A stretch of 64,000 nt of DNA from the NCBI GenBank assembly GCA_944381395.1, contig CALWKY010000041.1, positions 1 through 64,000 of the forward strand, read 5' to 3'. This document shows, piece by piece, positions 25,658 to 34,879 of the stretch. Each line of letters opens with the position of its first letter. Position 1 is the stretch's first letter. Source of the DNA: an uncultured Lachnospiraceae bacterium. Its GTDB lineage: Bacteria; Bacillota; Clostridia; Lachnospirales; Anaerotignaceae. The notes beneath the pieces are model-generated. The model did no database searches. It was not told the DNA's origin and saw only the letters and a list, made by a program, of their open reading frames with translations. A program made the translations under genes and the position numbers.

Positions 25658-25760
25658 GTCATATCACCTCTTTATAGGACAGTGTAATCATTTTCGAATC
25701 ATTCCATACACAATTTTTCATGTATTTTTATTCTTTTTTGTTACTACCCTAATATCTAAG

Positions 25761-25798
25761 AAAAAAGCGACCAAAGGGTCACCCTCCAATCGCTTTTT
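25761..25798 (-). terminator. Terminator of the nucleoside operon
   Basis: A GCGA...TCGC stem with an inner AGGGT/ACCCT stem is followed by TTTTTT on the minus strand, just after the nucleoside hydrolase stop at 25806. Confidence 0.8.
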
Positions 25799-25805
25799 CC
25801 TTTTA

Positions 25806-26741
25806 TCAAGAATAGCTTTCCATCAGCTGTGTTACTTTCTTTACAAATGCATCTCTATCTACATCTGTAACAATAAACACAAAATGATCGTCAAACTGCG
25901 CATCACTATAAAGGTCTGTAACTGTCTTACCCAGTGTCAGTTTTCCTTTTGTTTCTACATGTACACCAGCTTCTTCTCCAGTGAAAATACTGTCATCAGA
26001 TGCGAATAAAACAGCTGTGGGATCATGTGCAGCCACATAGTTCATACCTAACGTACGGTAAAACCCAAGTGCTTTTTGTTCCACGTCATGGAACAGTTTC
26101 GCTTCTTTAGAGCCCATAGATCCAATGCGTTCAATTTCTGCGTCTGTTAAATATGCTTTCATGGTTACATCCAATCCGCACATGACAATGGGAATGCCAG
26201 ATGTAAACATCAGCTCAGCAGCCTCTGGATCAACATAAATATTGAATTCTGCCGCGGGAGTTACATTACCGCCAATAGCGGCACCACCCATAATCACAAT
26301 TCGCTTAATATATTTGGGCAAATCGTTATATTTTGTCAGAGCCAGTGCCACGTTTGTCATGGGACCAACTGCAATCAGCACAAGTTCTCCGTTTTGTTCC
26401 TTCGCAATACGATAGATAGCATCCCATGCGGCTTCTGTTTCCACGGGAGCACTGCTCTGCGGGAGCTCTACGCCGGCTAAACCATCTACGCCATGTACAT
26501 GGGGCGCCGTTTTTAATTCGCGCATCATAGGCTTTGCCGCACCTTTATAAACAGGAACATGTTCTGCGCCAATATAAGACAGTACATTTCTTGCATTTTG
26601 GAATGTATAGTCGCAAATTACATTGCCTGCTACAGTTGTAACTGCCAAAAGATCGAAATTCTCGATTTTATTTGCCAGTATTAAAGCCATGGTATCGTCT
26701 GTACCCGGATCGCAGTCAATGATTACTGGAATTTTATTCAT
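25806..26741 (-). CDS. Inosine/uridine-preferring nucleoside hydrolase
   Basis: Cleaves ribonucleosides to base and ribose. The Ca-binding signature DCDPGTDD is at the N-terminus, the second cluster is MGGAAIGGNVTPAAEFNIYVDPEAA, and the C-terminal ligand Asp is in AAHDPTAVL. 311 residues is normal. Its ATG overlaps the stop of the related upstream hydrolase by four bases, with GGAGG seven bases before. It is last in a six-gene transport and hydrolysis operon, so the base and sugar are probably released from imported nucleosides in the cytosol. Confidence 0.93.
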   Translation of the reverse strand: MNKIPVIIDCDPGTDDTMALILANKIENFDLLAVTTVAGNVICDYTFQNARNVLSYIGAEHVPVYKGAAKPMMRELKTAPHVHGVDGLAGVELPQSSAPVETEAAWDAIYRIAKEQNGELVLIAVGPMTNVALALTKYNDLPKYIKRIVIMGGAAIGGNVTPAAEFNIYVDPEAAELMFTSGIPIVMCGLDVTMKAYLTDAEIERIGSMGSKEAKLFHDVEQKALGFYRTLGMNYVAAHDPTAVLFASDDSIFTGEEAGVHVETKGKLTLGKTVTDLYSDAQFDDHFVFIVTDVDRDAFVKKVTQLMESYS

Positions 26742-27679
26742 TTTTCCGCCTCCCCGTAGTGTTTTACAGCCTCTACCAATAAATCGGCAAATGCTTTTCG
26801 ATCAATACCCATAATTACCTTTGCATTGGGCGCTTTACCCAGTACACCACGGAAATCCGCTACTGTTGCACCCTTGCAGAAGTCACCTTCGGTTTCTACT
26901 TCTACATACAGATCCTTCATCTCCATAATTTCAGGATGAATCAATGCTGCCACTGCAACCGCATCATGCACCGGCGCACCTTCGTATCCCATGGAACGAT
27001 GGAACTGGTAGAAAAATTCCAGCCACTCTGCTACAACTTTTGCAACCGGATTGCCTACTGCACGGATACGTTCGAAATCTTCAGGGAAGATCATTGCTTT
27101 TTCCGTTACATCCAAACCTGCCATAATAATGGGGATACCGGAAGAAAAAACAATTTCTGCTGCTTCTGGATCAACTAAAATGTTAAACTCAGCCGCAGGT
27201 GTCCAGTTACCGTATTGCACACCGCCACCCATTAAAGAGATCTGACGAATCTTGCTCTTTAATTCAGGATGCGCTAACAGCAGTCCAGCCACATTGGTTA
27301 AAGGACCTGTAGGTACCAAAGTAACAGGTTCATCACTTTCACGGATTACCTTTTCCATCAGCTCTATTGCTGTCATAGGTACCAACTCAAAATCAGGCTC
27401 AGGCAGCTTCGGACCATCCAGTCCGGATTCGCCATGAACGGTAGGTGCAATGATGGGAGCAGATACCAAGGGGCGAGGTCTTCCCTTTGCCGTCGGCACA
27501 TGTAATCCCAGCAAGGTGCAAATACGCATGGTATTATAAGTTGTTTTTTCAATGGTTTGATTACCACAACAAGATGTTACAGCAAGAATTTCTAATTCAT
27601 CACTTGCATTCGCCAATGTCCATGCCATGGCATCATCATGTCCAGGATCACCATCCAAAATAATAGGTATTCTGTTCAT
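26738..27679 (-). CDS. Second nucleoside hydrolase of the operon
   Basis: Paralogue of the following gene with the classical Ca site DGDPGHDD and MGGGVQYGNWTPAAEFNILVDPEAA, and a C-terminal VHDAVAVA. The His in DPGHDD is like that of RihA/IunH, while the neighbour has Thr at that position, so the two may differ in base preference. AGGAGG before the ATG at 27679 decides the start; the frame continues to a GTG at 27688. It begins 50 bases after the permease stop with no terminator between, which supports co-transcription. Confidence 0.93.
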   Translation of the reverse strand: MNRIPIILDGDPGHDDAMAWTLANASDELEILAVTSCCGNQTIEKTTYNTMRICTLLGLHVPTAKGRPRPLVSAPIIAPTVHGESGLDGPKLPEPDFELVPMTAIELMEKVIRESDEPVTLVPTGPLTNVAGLLLAHPELKSKIRQISLMGGGVQYGNWTPAAEFNILVDPEAAEIVFSSGIPIIMAGLDVTEKAMIFPEDFERIRAVGNPVAKVVAEWLEFFYQFHRSMGYEGAPVHDAVAVAALIHPEIMEMKDLYVEVETEGDFCKGATVADFRGVLGKAPNAKVIMGIDRKAFADLLVEAVKHYGEAEK

Positions 27680-27728
27680 GGGATTCACCTCCTATAGGAT
27701 AGGAAATACAAACATACTCATTTAAAAA

Positions 27729-28682
27729 TTATTGATTCTTTTCTTTATCCGCATTTCTGCGTTTCACTTTTCTCATGGTAGATGCCGCATAGATGACCAT
27801 ACCAATAATGGTTACCAGATAAGGCATCGCAGAAATCAGGTTGGAAGATACGCCCTGGATGCCGGAAACTTTTGTACGCAATGCCTGCGCAAAACCAAAC
27901 AGCAAGGAAGAGAACATCGCGCCTACAGGTTCGCCCTGACCCATTGCCTGTGCAGCCAATGCGATAAAGCCGCGACCGGCAATGATACCAGTATTGAAAC
28001 TCTGGGAATAGTACATAGACATAAACGCACCACCCAGACCGCAGAACACACCGGAAATTGCCAGTGCAATATACTTAATAAAACGTACATTTACACCAAC
28101 GCTCTCTGCCGCATGCTCATTTTCACCTACAGCACGAATCTTCAGACCAATCGCTGTCTTATAAAGCAATATCCATACCAAAAATACCATGATAAACGCC
28201 ACATAAGTTAATACAGCGTGACCGCTCAAGATATCGCCTAAAATCGGGATTTTATTTAAAATCGGGATCTCGACAGTAGGAATCAGCAGTTTAGAGCTGG
28301 TTAATGCAGCGGTGTTACCTCTTTCACCGGTAAACATATACAGCAGGAAAATCGTACCACCACTACTCATGGTATTGACCGCAATACCGGCAAGGATAAT
28401 ATCGGTATTCAGCTGCAACGCAAAGAAACCAATGAGTAATGCGAAGAATACACCAACAACTACTGCGCTGCATACGCCGATAAACCAATTCTGTGTCCAA
28501 TATGCAAACAATGTGCCAAACAGTGCACAAAACAGCATAATACCTTCCAAACCAATGTTTGTAACGCCAGCTTTTTCAGCTACAACTGCTGCAAGAGCTG
28601 CAAACAAAATAGGTGCAGTAATACGGAAAATGGAGAAAACAAAGTCTGTTTGAAAAATCATACTTCCAATTTGTTCTAACAT
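27729..28682 (-). CDS. nupQ: Nucleoside ABC transporter permease (NupQ type)
   Basis: Inner-membrane permease of the BMP-type nucleoside ABC importer. About eight to ten hydrophobic helices are seen and the family motif region EKAGVTNIGLEGIMLFCALFG is near the N-terminus; GRGFIALAAQAMGQGEPVGA is also typical of this permease family. Its ATG overlaps the stop of the first permease (TAATG), so the two subunits are translationally coupled. Pairs with nupP, the ATPase nupO and the lipoprotein at 31476-32594. Confidence 0.92.
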   Translation of the reverse strand: MLEQIGSMIFQTDFVFSIFRITAPILFAALAAVVAEKAGVTNIGLEGIMLFCALFGTLFAYWTQNWFIGVCSAVVVGVFFALLIGFFALQLNTDIILAGIAVNTMSSGGTIFLLYMFTGERGNTAALTSSKLLIPTVEIPILNKIPILGDILSGHAVLTYVAFIMVFLVWILLYKTAIGLKIRAVGENEHAAESVGVNVRFIKYIALAISGVFCGLGGAFMSMYYSQSFNTGIIAGRGFIALAAQAMGQGEPVGAMFSSLLFGFAQALRTKVSGIQGVSSNLISAMPYLVTIIGMVIYAASTMRKVKRRNADKEKNQ

Positions 28683-29800
28683 TATTTGTTACCCCCTTCC
28701 GTTGCTGTCTGTGCTGCTTTCTGCGCAAGTTCTTCTTTCGCTGCGGCAACAACCAGTTTCTGACGATAGCCAGACAGGAATTTTTCTGCTGCGAAGAACA
28801 AGAAGATAACAGCCTGAATAATATCTACCATCTCGGAAGGCACATCACAATAAGTAGCCATCAGAGTAAATCCACGCTGCAAATAAGAAATAAAGAATGC
28901 AGCAATCGGAATGAAAATGGGATTGTTTTTAGCTAAAATTGCAACTGTTACACCAGTCCAGCCAAAACCAGGAAGGTCTCTCCAAAGGAAAGTATCATAA
29001 CGACCCAAAACTTCAACCGCACCGGCCATACCGGAAAGGAAACCGCCGATGATCTGGGACAGAACGATAACAGAAGCAACTTTCATACCAGAATATTTTG
29101 CAAAATTCTGGTTAATACCGATCATACGAATACTGTAGCCCCAGCGTGTACGATACATAAAGAATGCAATGATTACAGTGCAAATCAATGCAACTACAAA
29201 ACCCCATGTTAATTTAGAGCTGCCCGCAACCAGTGCAGGAACACGTGCAGTTGCTGCAAAAGGGAATGTCATAACAGAACCTTTGCTGCCATCTGCAAAT
29301 ACGTTGTTTAAGTAGTGCAAAACAACATACATGATGATGTAGTTAATCATCAAGGAAGATACCATTTCACTGGCATTCAATTTTACTTTAATCAACGCGG
29401 GAATAATCATCAATACAGCACAAACTGCCGAACCAACAAATACCGCAATGAATACGTCTGCATATGTACCAGTAGAAAAATAGATACCGGTCAGTGCCGC
29501 AACGAAACCACCCAGCATAACAGCACCTTCACCAGCCAAGTTGAACTGGTTTGCAGAGAACATAACGCAAACTGCCAAGCCTGTAAAAATAATAGGTGTA
29601 GAGTTTGCCAACATAATATAAAGGGAATTTAAACTAAAAGATCCATTGGTAAACAAAGGTGCTACCAACATATAACGCAAAGCTTCCATAGGCTCATCAG
29701 AGCAGATAAAAATGAAGATCAAAGCTACCAGCATCGCAACACCAATAGCAGCTGCGCCACGGATCAATTCGAAAATCAGCATACGCTTACTGTTACTCAT
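28682..29800 (-). CDS. nupP: Nucleoside ABC transporter permease (NupP type)
   Basis: Larger permease subunit, 372 residues, with multiple transmembrane helices and FNLAGEGAVMLGGFVAAL near residue 85, the counterpart of the GLEGIM motif in nupQ. GFGWTGVTVAILAKNNP is conserved in this family. GGAGG lies seven bases before the ATG, which overlaps the end of the ATPase gene by eight bases. Confidence 0.92.
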   Translation of the reverse strand: MSNSKRMLIFELIRGAAAIGVAMLVALIFIFICSDEPMEALRYMLVAPLFTNGSFSLNSLYIMLANSTPIIFTGLAVCVMFSANQFNLAGEGAVMLGGFVAALTGIYFSTGTYADVFIAVFVGSAVCAVLMIIPALIKVKLNASEMVSSLMINYIIMYVVLHYLNNVFADGSKGSVMTFPFAATARVPALVAGSSKLTWGFVVALICTVIIAFFMYRTRWGYSIRMIGINQNFAKYSGMKVASVIVLSQIIGGFLSGMAGAVEVLGRYDTFLWRDLPGFGWTGVTVAILAKNNPIFIPIAAFFISYLQRGFTLMATYCDVPSEMVDIIQAVIFLFFAAEKFLSGYRQKLVVAAAKEELAQKAAQTATEGGNK

Positions 29801-31352
29801 GGCATACCCTCCTTATCTCCTCATCCGACTGCTTCTTTAAGCCCAGCATATACTCACCCATCATTTCATCGTTCAAAACAGATGTATCTTCGAAATATGC
29901 AGCAATTTTACCGTTATAGAAAACAACCAAACTATCAGAAAGTTCCATAACTTCATTTAAGTCTGCAGAAACAAGCAGTACGGCTACCCCTTCTCTGCTT
30001 AACTCTACCAACTTTTTCCGGATAAACTCTGTTGCACCTACGTCAATACCACGGGTAGGCTGGTCAGCAATAATTAACTTCGGATTACAAGAAAATTCAC
30101 GGGCAACAACAACTTTCTGAATATTACCACCAGAAAGCATGCCGACTTGCTGTTTATAGTTTTTGCATAATACCTTATAGTCTGCAATCAGCTGCTCACT
30201 TTCAGCATGAATTGCATTCATATCAAACAGCGGACCTTTATTGAATTTCTTTTTGTCAAAACGATCAGAAATTACATTTTCTTCAATAGAACCAGAAGAA
30301 GCGATGCCATATGTCATACGGTCTTCTGGAATCAAAGAAACACCCATTTCACGGATCTTTCTTTGCGGTGTTCCAATAACATTCTGACCATTAACTGTAA
30401 TGGTGCCTGCATCAGGAACATTTAAGTTGAAGAGCATATCTACCAATTCTCTCTGACCATTGCCTTCTACGCCAGCAACACCTAAAATCTCACCTTTACG
30501 GACAGAGAAGGACATCTTATCCAGCATCTTTCTATTCCAGCTATCGGTATATTCCAGATCGCGTACTTTCAGTACTACATCAGAAGGCTCTGCCTTTTCT
30601 TTTTCTACAGTCAGAATAACGTCGCGACCTACCATCAAACGAGAAATTTCCTGTTCAGAAATATCCTTGGTTTCATAAACACCCATGGATTTACCATTTC
30701 TCATAATGGTCAAACGGTCTGTAATTTGTTTAATTTCCTTTAGTTTGTGAGAAATAAAAATAATTGTAAAACCTTGTTCTTTTAAATGAATTAATTCTTT
30801 GAATAATTCCGTCGTTTCCTGTGTTGTCAATACGGCAGTAGGTTCGTCCAAAATCAGAATTTTTGCGCCACGTACAAGTGCCTTCAAAATTTCTACTTTT
30901 TGTTTCATACCTACTGGAATGTCAATTACTTTTGCATTTGCATCCACATGCAAGTTAAAACGTTTCGCATATTCTTCCGTAATTTCTACAGCTTTTTTAT
31001 AGTCAATAAACATGCCTTTTTTCGGTTCCATACCCAAAACCATGTTTTCTGCTACAGTTAAGCTGGGTACCAACATAAAATGCTGGTGTACCATACCAAT
31101 TCCTTTAGAAATTGCAACGGTAGGTGAAGTTAGCGTTACTTTTTCGCCATTCACGATGATTTCGCCTGATGTAGGCTGCTCCATGCCAAAGAGCATCTTC
31201 ATCAGTGTAGATTTACCGGCACCATTTTCGCCCATCAATGCGTGGATTTCTCCCCGTTTGACAAAGAAGTCAACACCCTGGTTTGCGGCCACACCATTTG
31301 AATAGACTTTTTCGATACCCTTCATCTGAACAACATATTCGTTGTTTGACAT
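29793..31352 (-). CDS. nupO: Nucleoside ABC transporter ATP-binding protein (NupO type)
   Basis: Double ATPase (two ABC domains in one chain) that drives nucleoside import. First domain: Walker A GENGAGKSTLMK, Q-loop and Walker B ILILDEPTAVL. The second domain is degenerate at Walker A (GVEGNGQRELVD) but keeps the signature MLSGGNIQKVV and Walker B LIIADQPTRGID, as usual for sugar/nucleoside ATPases such as RbsA and YufO. The frame opens at 31379; AGGGGGA seven bases before the ATG at 31352 fixes the start. Confidence 0.94.
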   Translation of the reverse strand: MSNNEYVVQMKGIEKVYSNGVAANQGVDFFVKRGEIHALMGENGAGKSTLMKMLFGMEQPTSGEIIVNGEKVTLTSPTVAISKGIGMVHQHFMLVPSLTVAENMVLGMEPKKGMFIDYKKAVEITEEYAKRFNLHVDANAKVIDIPVGMKQKVEILKALVRGAKILILDEPTAVLTTQETTELFKELIHLKEQGFTIIFISHKLKEIKQITDRLTIMRNGKSMGVYETKDISEQEISRLMVGRDVILTVEKEKAEPSDVVLKVRDLEYTDSWNRKMLDKMSFSVRKGEILGVAGVEGNGQRELVDMLFNLNVPDAGTITVNGQNVIGTPQRKIREMGVSLIPEDRMTYGIASSGSIEENVISDRFDKKKFNKGPLFDMNAIHAESEQLIADYKVLCKNYKQQVGMLSGGNIQKVVVAREFSCNPKLIIADQPTRGIDVGATEFIRKKLVELSREGVAVLLVSADLNEVMELSDSLVVFYNGKIAAYFEDTSVLNDEMMGEYMLGLKKQSDEEIRRVCHE

Positions 31353-31392
31353 ACTCGGGTCCCCCTTAAATTGAAACATCTAAATAATTTAT

Positions 31393-31423
31393 AAAAAAGG
31401 GGAGCTTCTCAGCTCCCCTTTTT
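31393..31423 (-). terminator. Intra-operon hairpin between binding protein and ATPase genes
   Basis: AAAAAGGGGAGCT and its complement form a 13-bp stem with a four-base loop and a T tract on the minus strand. It lies between the lipoprotein gene and nupO, so partial read-through would make more binding protein than transporter. Confidence 0.75.
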
Positions 31424-31475
31424 CTTCAGTATAAGCCGATGATTCTCGTTTATTGCTTAATTAGAAACGGTTTCA

Positions 31476-32594
31476 TCAAGGCTGCATGGAATCTCTCAGA
31501 GCGATTGCTTCTGCGTTACCGCCATCAGACAGAGCGGAAGGAACGGTGATTTCGCCGTTAGAAACTGCTTCCTGAGCTGCCAGAACTGCATCCTGTACTT
31601 CCTGAGGAACATTTGCAAAGTTCTTGTCAGTTACAATACCAACGCCGCCTTCATTGATACCTAAGCAAATTTCCTGACCCCAATATTCATTGCCTGCGTT
31701 CAGTTCATCAATAAACCAAATCAGACCATCGCCTACGTTCTTCAGACCGCTTGTCAAAGTAATTGCTGCCAATTCTTCAGCAAAGGTCTGTTCCTGGTCA
31801 GAGTCAACACCGATAAACCATGCCTTGCCGGTTTCCTGTGCTGCTTCTGCACCGCCGTTACCAGCAGTACCGCCGCAGCCCCAGATAATATCAACGTTGT
31901 TATCGTTGATCATGGACAGAGCCAATTCTTTGCCGTATGCGGTATCATAGTAGTTGGTTACATAACGGGTGTCTACTTTGATGTCAGGATTTACGGACTG
32001 CGCACCAACCAGATAGCCATACAGGAAGTCGTTGATAACAGGGCTATCAACACCGCCCAAGAAACCAATTACTGGATCTTCATTGGTGTTGGTGTAACCG
32101 GAAGTGGTCATTGCAGCTGCAAATACACCAACCATGTAGCCCACGTCGTTCTGCTTAAAGCTCATATTTGCAACGTTAGGGCTTTGACCAACATAAGTTG
32201 TGTCATCATAGATCAGATATTTCTGATCAGGGTGTGCATCTGCTACTTCTTTCAAGTAGTCAGGCATCTGATATGTACCGCAAATGATCAGATCATACTC
32301 GCCGGAGTCAGAAACTTCATTCAAAGTTTCAAGCCATTTGGGCTGGTCTGCATCAGTTGCACCCATTTCAATGGTCTTGAAGGTGATCTTTCCATCAGCC
32401 TCAAGCTGTTCCAAACCAGCCTGTGCAGAGTCAAAGAAAGATTTGTCACCCAGGTTACCGTTTACTAGGTTGCAGACATTCAGTACTTTTGCTTCTTCCT
32501 GATTGTTGCTGGAGTTGTTGCTGCTGGGGCTGCATCCGGTAATCATTCCAAGTACCATAACAGATGCAACTGCTAAGGAAAGCCATTTTTTCAT
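31476..32594 (-). CDS. bmpA: BMP-family nucleoside-binding lipoprotein
   Basis: Substrate-binding lipoprotein (basic membrane protein, PnrA/NupN type) of the nucleoside ABC importer. The signal peptide ends in a lipobox MITGC with the lipidated Cys near residue 21, followed by an Asn/Ser spacer. The periplasmic-binding-like fold shows NGNLGDKSFFDSAQAGLEQL, a pattern common in PnrA proteins, and VGVFAAAMT. First gene of the operon behind a strong promoter. The hydrolases downstream support nucleosides as the ligand. Confidence 0.93.
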   Translation of the reverse strand: MKKWLSLAVASVMVLGMITGCSPSSNNSSNNQEEAKVLNVCNLVNGNLGDKSFFDSAQAGLEQLEADGKITFKTIEMGATDADQPKWLETLNEVSDSGEYDLIICGTYQMPDYLKEVADAHPDQKYLIYDDTTYVGQSPNVANMSFKQNDVGYMVGVFAAAMTTSGYTNTNEDPVIGFLGGVDSPVINDFLYGYLVGAQSVNPDIKVDTRYVTNYYDTAYGKELALSMINDNNVDIIWGCGGTAGNGGAEAAQETGKAWFIGVDSDQEQTFAEELAAITLTSGLKNVGDGLIWFIDELNAGNEYWGQEICLGINEGGVGIVTDKNFANVPQEVQDAVLAAQEAVSNGEITVPSALSDGGNAEAIALRDSMQP

Positions 32595-32689
32595 AGTCGT
32601 TCTCCCTTCCTTTAATAAACTCTTGATAAAAGATTTTAGAAAGTAATTGACATTCTTTCTTGTATAATTAAGATAGAATATCTGCTTTT

Positions 32690-32718
32690 ATTGTACATGA
32701 ATGATACAATCTTGTCAA
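32690..32718 (-). promoter_or_regulatory. Sigma-A promoter of the nucleoside operon
   Basis: Minus-strand TTGACA (32713-32718) and TACAAT (32690-32695) are exactly 17 bp apart, about 95 bases before the lipoprotein start. Confidence 0.75.
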
Positions 32719-32907
32719 CGATTTTTGGAAATTAAGATTTTTTCACTGGTTAAAATGCCTCATTTTTTTCCTTTTTTCGAAAATTTCGCATACTTTTGCC
32801 TAAAGGTTTTTTGCCTTTCTGGTACTTTCGTTTTATTTTTTTATTAGATATTAACAGATAACCCAATATTTTACATTATTTATAATAGAATTTTATTATT
32901 TATACAC

Positions 32908-32943
32908 AAAAAAACCGATGATTTTTTCAATCATCGGTTTTTT
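32908..32943 (-). terminator. Terminator of yajC
   Basis: AAAAAACCGATGATTG pairs with its complement around an A-rich loop and is followed by TTTTTTT on the minus strand, 31 bases after the yajC stop. Confidence 0.85.
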
Positions 32944-32973
32944 GTTCTTATTTATTTTTTTAAATTTTTTCAA

Positions 32974-33396
32974 TTATTTAAAAAGACCTTTTTTCTTGGG
33001 CTGTTCTTCCACTACAGGGGCTTCGTTTGTCAGATTAGGTTCCTGCTTTCCATAAATTTCGCTTTTCAAAACAGGGATATTAACACTCTTATTCAGACCA
33101 AACTCAATAATAAAACAGTCATAGGTAATATCTACCACTTTACCAAAGAAGCCTGTACCAGTTAAAACGGTGTCTCCTACCGCAATAGAATCTCTCATAT
33201 CTGTCAATTCCTTCTGGCGTTTCTTTGCAGGACGGATAGACATAAAGTAAAATACGGCAAAAATTACCACGCAGTAAAGGATTACCATTACCACAGGGTT
33301 TAAGAGCATCGTTGTTCCTGTTGTAGTACCATCTGCAGCTGCTCCGGAAGAGGAAGAAGGTACGACTGTTGTCAGCAAAAATTCTAATGCATTCAT
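32974..33396 (-). CDS. yajC: Preprotein translocase accessory subunit YajC
   Basis: Small single-span protein associated with SecDF and the Sec translocon. After a Ser/Gly/Thr-rich N-terminal stretch there is one transmembrane helix (PVVMVILYCVVIFAVFYFM) and the signature RPAKKRQKELTDMRDSIAVGDTVLTGTGFFGKVV. The frame has ATGs at 33402 and 33396; AAGGAG stands nine bases before the second, which was chosen. It follows tgt, the common tgt-yajC order; secD and secF are not here. Confidence 0.92.
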   Translation of the reverse strand: MNALEFLLTTVVPSSSSGAAADGTTTGTTMLLNPVVMVILYCVVIFAVFYFMSIRPAKKRQKELTDMRDSIAVGDTVLTGTGFFGKVVDITYDCFIIEFGLNKSVNIPVLKSEIYGKQEPNLTNEAPVVEEQPKKKGLFK

Positions 33397-33492
33397 TTTC
33401 ATAATCTCCTTTATCCAATAGAATCAACAAAACACTTAATGCACATTATATCTGAAAAAAATCACTGCGTCAACAGTGTTATCTTGCACTTT

Positions 33493-34626
33493 TTATCCTT
33501 CTGCCCTACGGAAGCCTTCCAACTTCTGCTTTTTATAAGCATCAAAACGGTCTTCATCCAAGGCATGACGGATTTCTTCCATCATAGTGTTAAAGAAATA
33601 AAGGTTGTGCATAACACAAAGGCGCATTGCCAACATCTCTTTTGCCTTAAACAAATGGCGGATGTAAGCTCTGCTGTAACGACGGCATACCGGGCAATCA
33701 CAGGTATCGTCAATGGGAGAATCGTCCAGTTCATATTTCGCATTCCACAAATTTAATTTTCCGTAGTTTGTATAGATGGTCGCATGTCTGCCATTTCTGG
33801 AAGGCAATACACAGTCAAAAAAGTCAACGCCTCTTTCTACCGCTTCCAGAATATTCTCCGGTGTCCCTACCCCCATCAGGTAAGTAGGTTTTTCCAAGGG
33901 CAGATAAGGCACAACTTCTTCCAGAATATGGTACATTTCTGCGTGCGTCTCACCTACCGCCAAACCGCCAATGGCATATCCATCTAAATCTAACTCGCTG
34001 ATACGCTTTGCATGTTCGATACGGATATCCTCATAAGTCGCGCCCTGGTTGATGCCAAAAAGCATCTGTTCATGGTTAATGGTATCATCCAACTGATTCA
34101 ATCGGTTCATTTCCTTTTTGCACCGTTCTAGCCATCTGGTAGTACGTGCAACAGATGCTTCTACATAACTTCTTTCTGCAGGAATGCCAATACATTCATC
34201 AAATGCCATGGCAATGGTAGAAGCCAGATTGGATTGAATCTGCATACTTTCTTCCGGACCCATAAATATTTTTCTTCCATCAATATGGGAATTGAAATAA
34301 ACGCCTTCTTCTTTGATCCGGCGTAAAGTTGTTAAAGAAAACACCTGAAACCCGCCGGAGTCTGTTAAGATAGGTTTATTCCAAACCATAAATTTATGCA
34401 GTCCGCCCATTTTTTTCACAACTTGGTCACCTGGGCGTACATGCAGATGATATGTGTTAGAAAGCTCTACCTGACACTTCAAGTTTTCCAAATCTTCTGT
34501 GGAAACAGCGCCTTTAATGGCAGCAGCTGTACCTACATTCATAAAAACCGGTGTTTCAATCACACCGTGGGGCGTATGAAAACGGCCTCTTTTTGCTCTG
34601 CCGCATCGTTTTAACAATTCATACAT
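33493..34626 (-). CDS. tgt: tRNA-guanine transglycosylase
   Basis: Exchanges guanine 34 for preQ1 in queuosine tRNAs. TIM-barrel with TVMNVGT-like PVFMNVGTAAAIKG, DSGGFQVFSL with the catalytic Asp, GINQGATYEDIR, YAIGGLAVGE, YLMGVGTPENILEAVERGVDFFDCVLPSRNGRH and the zinc site C-x-C-x2-C with the distal His in CDCPVCRRYSRAYIRHLF...MHNLYF. The start at 34626 is preceded by GGAGG; an in-frame ATG at 34650 gives only an eight-residue extension. Co-transcribed with yajC. Confidence 0.96.
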   Translation of the reverse strand: MYELLKRCGRAKRGRFHTPHGVIETPVFMNVGTAAAIKGAVSTEDLENLKCQVELSNTYHLHVRPGDQVVKKMGGLHKFMVWNKPILTDSGGFQVFSLTTLRRIKEEGVYFNSHIDGRKIFMGPEESMQIQSNLASTIAMAFDECIGIPAERSYVEASVARTTRWLERCKKEMNRLNQLDDTINHEQMLFGINQGATYEDIRIEHAKRISELDLDGYAIGGLAVGETHAEMYHILEEVVPYLPLEKPTYLMGVGTPENILEAVERGVDFFDCVLPSRNGRHATIYTNYGKLNLWNAKYELDDSPIDDTCDCPVCRRYSRAYIRHLFKAKEMLAMRLCVMHNLYFFNTMMEEIRHALDEDRFDAYKKQKLEGFRRAEG

Positions 34627-34682
34627 GAAACAAATTCCTCCAATATTCATTGTTTTTGTTCCTTTTTTGTCACTTGCATTTT

Positions 34683-34711
34683 ATCATACCTTGTTTTATT
34701 GGTTTTTTCAA
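34683..34711 (-). promoter_or_regulatory. Promoter of tgt-yajC
   Basis: TTGAAA (34706-34711) and TATGAT (34683-34688) on the minus strand with a 17-bp spacer, about 57 bases before the tgt start. Confidence 0.6.
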
Positions 34712-34803
34712 GCAAAAAGAATTGACCGCCTATGATTTTTCTTTGTTTCACATCCTTTTTATACATTGCGGTTAGGTCCAAAAAAATAGATTTTATAGGA
34801 AGC

Positions 34804-34832
34804 TTGTCCATACTGCTAAACTTTGATATAAT
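34804..34832 (+). promoter_or_regulatory. Promoter of the RlmL-like methyltransferase gene
   Basis: TTGTCC (34804-34809) and perfect TATAAT (34827-34832) with a 17-bp spacer, about 48 bases before the start at 34880. Confidence 0.65.
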
Positions 34833-34879
34833 GTTCAAAACTGTTTGATTGGATAAGTTTAGAAACGGAGAAATGTAAA

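Larger units (their letters stand above)
32595..32973. other. Intergenic region holding the bmpA promoter and yajC terminator
   Basis: About 380 AT-rich bases. It holds the promoter of the nucleoside operon (32690-32718) and the yajC terminator (32908-32943); between them I see no gene. The leader of about 90 bases shows no conserved purine-riboswitch core. Confidence 0.7.

Noticed and set aside
32595-32689. Purine riboswitch in front of the nucleoside operon
   Set aside because: The leader is short and has no conserved three-way-junction core; only a promoter and ribosome site are supported.
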